A DNA stretch of 64,000 nucleotides, taken from positions 285,583 through 349,582 of the forward strand of contig CAJNDS010002165.1 of assembly GCA_905221605.1 (NCBI GenBank). The letters run 5' to 3'. The notes below the pieces were generated by a model. It ran no database searches and was not told the origin of the DNA. It saw nothing but the letters and a program-made list of their open reading frames with translations. This document shows, piece by piece, positions 63,354-64,000 of the stretch (position 1 is its first letter; each line of letters starts with the position of its first letter). A program made the position numbers and the translations under genes. The stretch comes from Symbiodinium natans (taxonomy: Eukaryota; Sar; Dinophyceae; Suessiales; Symbiodiniaceae).

Positions 63354-63510
63354 GTTTAGGGTTTAGGGTTTAGGGTTCAGGGTTCAGGGTTTAGGGTTTA
63401 GGGTTTAGGGTTTAGGGTTTAGGGTTTAGGGTCTAGGGTTTAGGGTCTAGGGTTTAGGGTCTAGGGTCTAGGGTCTAGGGTCTAGGGTCTAGGGTTTAGG
63501 GTGTAGGGTT
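63354..63510 (+). repeat. TTTAGGG array with TCTAGGG block
   Basis: About eight TCTAGGG units near the right end. Confidence 0.95.
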
Positions 63511-63669
63511 TCCATATTTGGGCAAAAAACCTAAACCCCCTAAGCCTTAAACCCTAAACCCGACACCCTGCATCCCTAAACCCTAAACCCTAATCCCTAA
63601 ACCCCAAACCCCAAACCCTAAACCCTAGACCCTAAACCCCAAACCCTCCCTCTTTGTGGGCGGGTGGCC

Positions 63670-63762
63670 ATGATAGGCGTCGTGGCTCGTGCCCATCCAC
63701 TCGGACTCCATTGCTGGCCTCTCGGCAAAAGCGAAGCAGAGTTTCGGGGCCCCAAAGCCTGA
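63670..63762 (+). other. Exon-like island with ATG and stop
   Basis: Plus strand MIGVVARAHPLGLHCWPLGK then SEAEFRGPKA and TGA. The stop lies in the 24-bp direct repeat that brackets the next array. Confidence 0.3.
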
Positions 63763-63790
63763 CCCAAGAGGAGCCCTGGAAATGGAAATG

Positions 63791-63883
63791 GTTTAGGGGT
63801 TTAGGGTTTAGGGTTTAGGGTTTAGGGTTTAGGGTTTAGGGTTTAGGGCTTAGGGTTTAGGGTTGAGGGTTTAGGGTTTAGGG
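63791..63883 (+). repeat. (TTTAGGG)n array bracketed by a 24-bp direct repeat
   Basis: About 13 units. TGACCCAAGAGGA.CCCTGG.AATG occurs at 63760-63784 and again at 63884-63908. Confidence 0.93.
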
Positions 63884-64000
63884 TGACCCAAGAGGAACCC
63901 TGGGAATGAAAGGGTGCCCTTTTTGGTTTAAAGGGAGTTATAAGTGATGCTAACTTTTATCTACCCCCCCCCCCAAAAAAAAAAAGGAACAAGGGCCTAC

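Noticed and set aside
1-64000. A true chromosome end
   Set aside because: Arrays are short, in both orientations and separated by unique DNA; none runs off either end of the window.

Overview
The window looks like nuclear DNA of a dinoflagellate, most likely a Symbiodiniaceae-type alga. Three things point there. Plant/alga-type telomere heptamers (TTTAGGG/CCCTAAA) are scattered everywhere. A Ty1/copia retrotransposon carries a C3H1 finger plus CCHC knuckle Gag and a long Pol with extra domains of the kind I associate with dinoflagellate elements. Recognisable open islands are short, GC-rich and exon-sized. The assignment is inference; no rRNA, tRNA or unambiguous host housekeeping gene was found to anchor it.

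Layout. From 1 to about 27 kb and from about 37 to 64 kb the DNA is a mosaic: well over 100 interstitial telomere-like arrays (2 to about 23 units, roughly one every 500 bp, in both orientations, often alternating) separated by 60-300 bp of unique sequence. Some arrays are perfect; others are homogenised for one variant (TTTAGGGG, CTTAGGG, CCCTAAG, TTTGGGG, CCCTCAA, CCCTGAA, and a CCTAAGGTAC decamer). Many unique islands are open reading frames bounded by AG and GT (or GC) dinucleotides, sometimes supplied by the array itself. I read these as exons or exon fragments with telomere-like introns. Their strand is often uncertain because GC-rich islands are open on both strands. Two adjacent minus-strand islands (38366-38412 and 37764-37828) join in phase.

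The centre (27082-36976) is one nearly complete Ty1/copia-like LTR retrotransposon. It has 229-bp LTRs differing at two positions, a TAGGG target duplication created inside a telomere-like array, a primer site matching the anticodon arm of initiator tRNA-Met, and a polypurine tract. Its reading frame is broken by four shifts. The encoded order is Gag (C3H1 + CCHC), a degenerate protease-like copy, a second intact-looking protease, a C5-cytosine-methyltransferase-like region, integrase, a 2OG-Fe(II)-dioxygenase-like region, reverse transcriptase, RNase H, and a membrane-segment plus Cys/His tail. A putative DNA-methylation writer and a putative oxidising enzyme in one element is the most interesting gene content.

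Other content: one convincing host-type open frame at 60787-61638 (minus strand; ubiquitin-like domain plus membrane segments), a broken minus-strand frame at 55112-55490, three small dispersed foldback/MITE-like families, an alternating inverted 21-bp satellite at 23.5-24.2 kb, and long homopolymers. One foldback copy contains a telomere-like array exactly where its sister copy has none, and another array is bracketed by a 24-bp direct repeat. Together these suggest that the arrays arrive by insertion at breaks. Functions of the exon-like islands are unknown.
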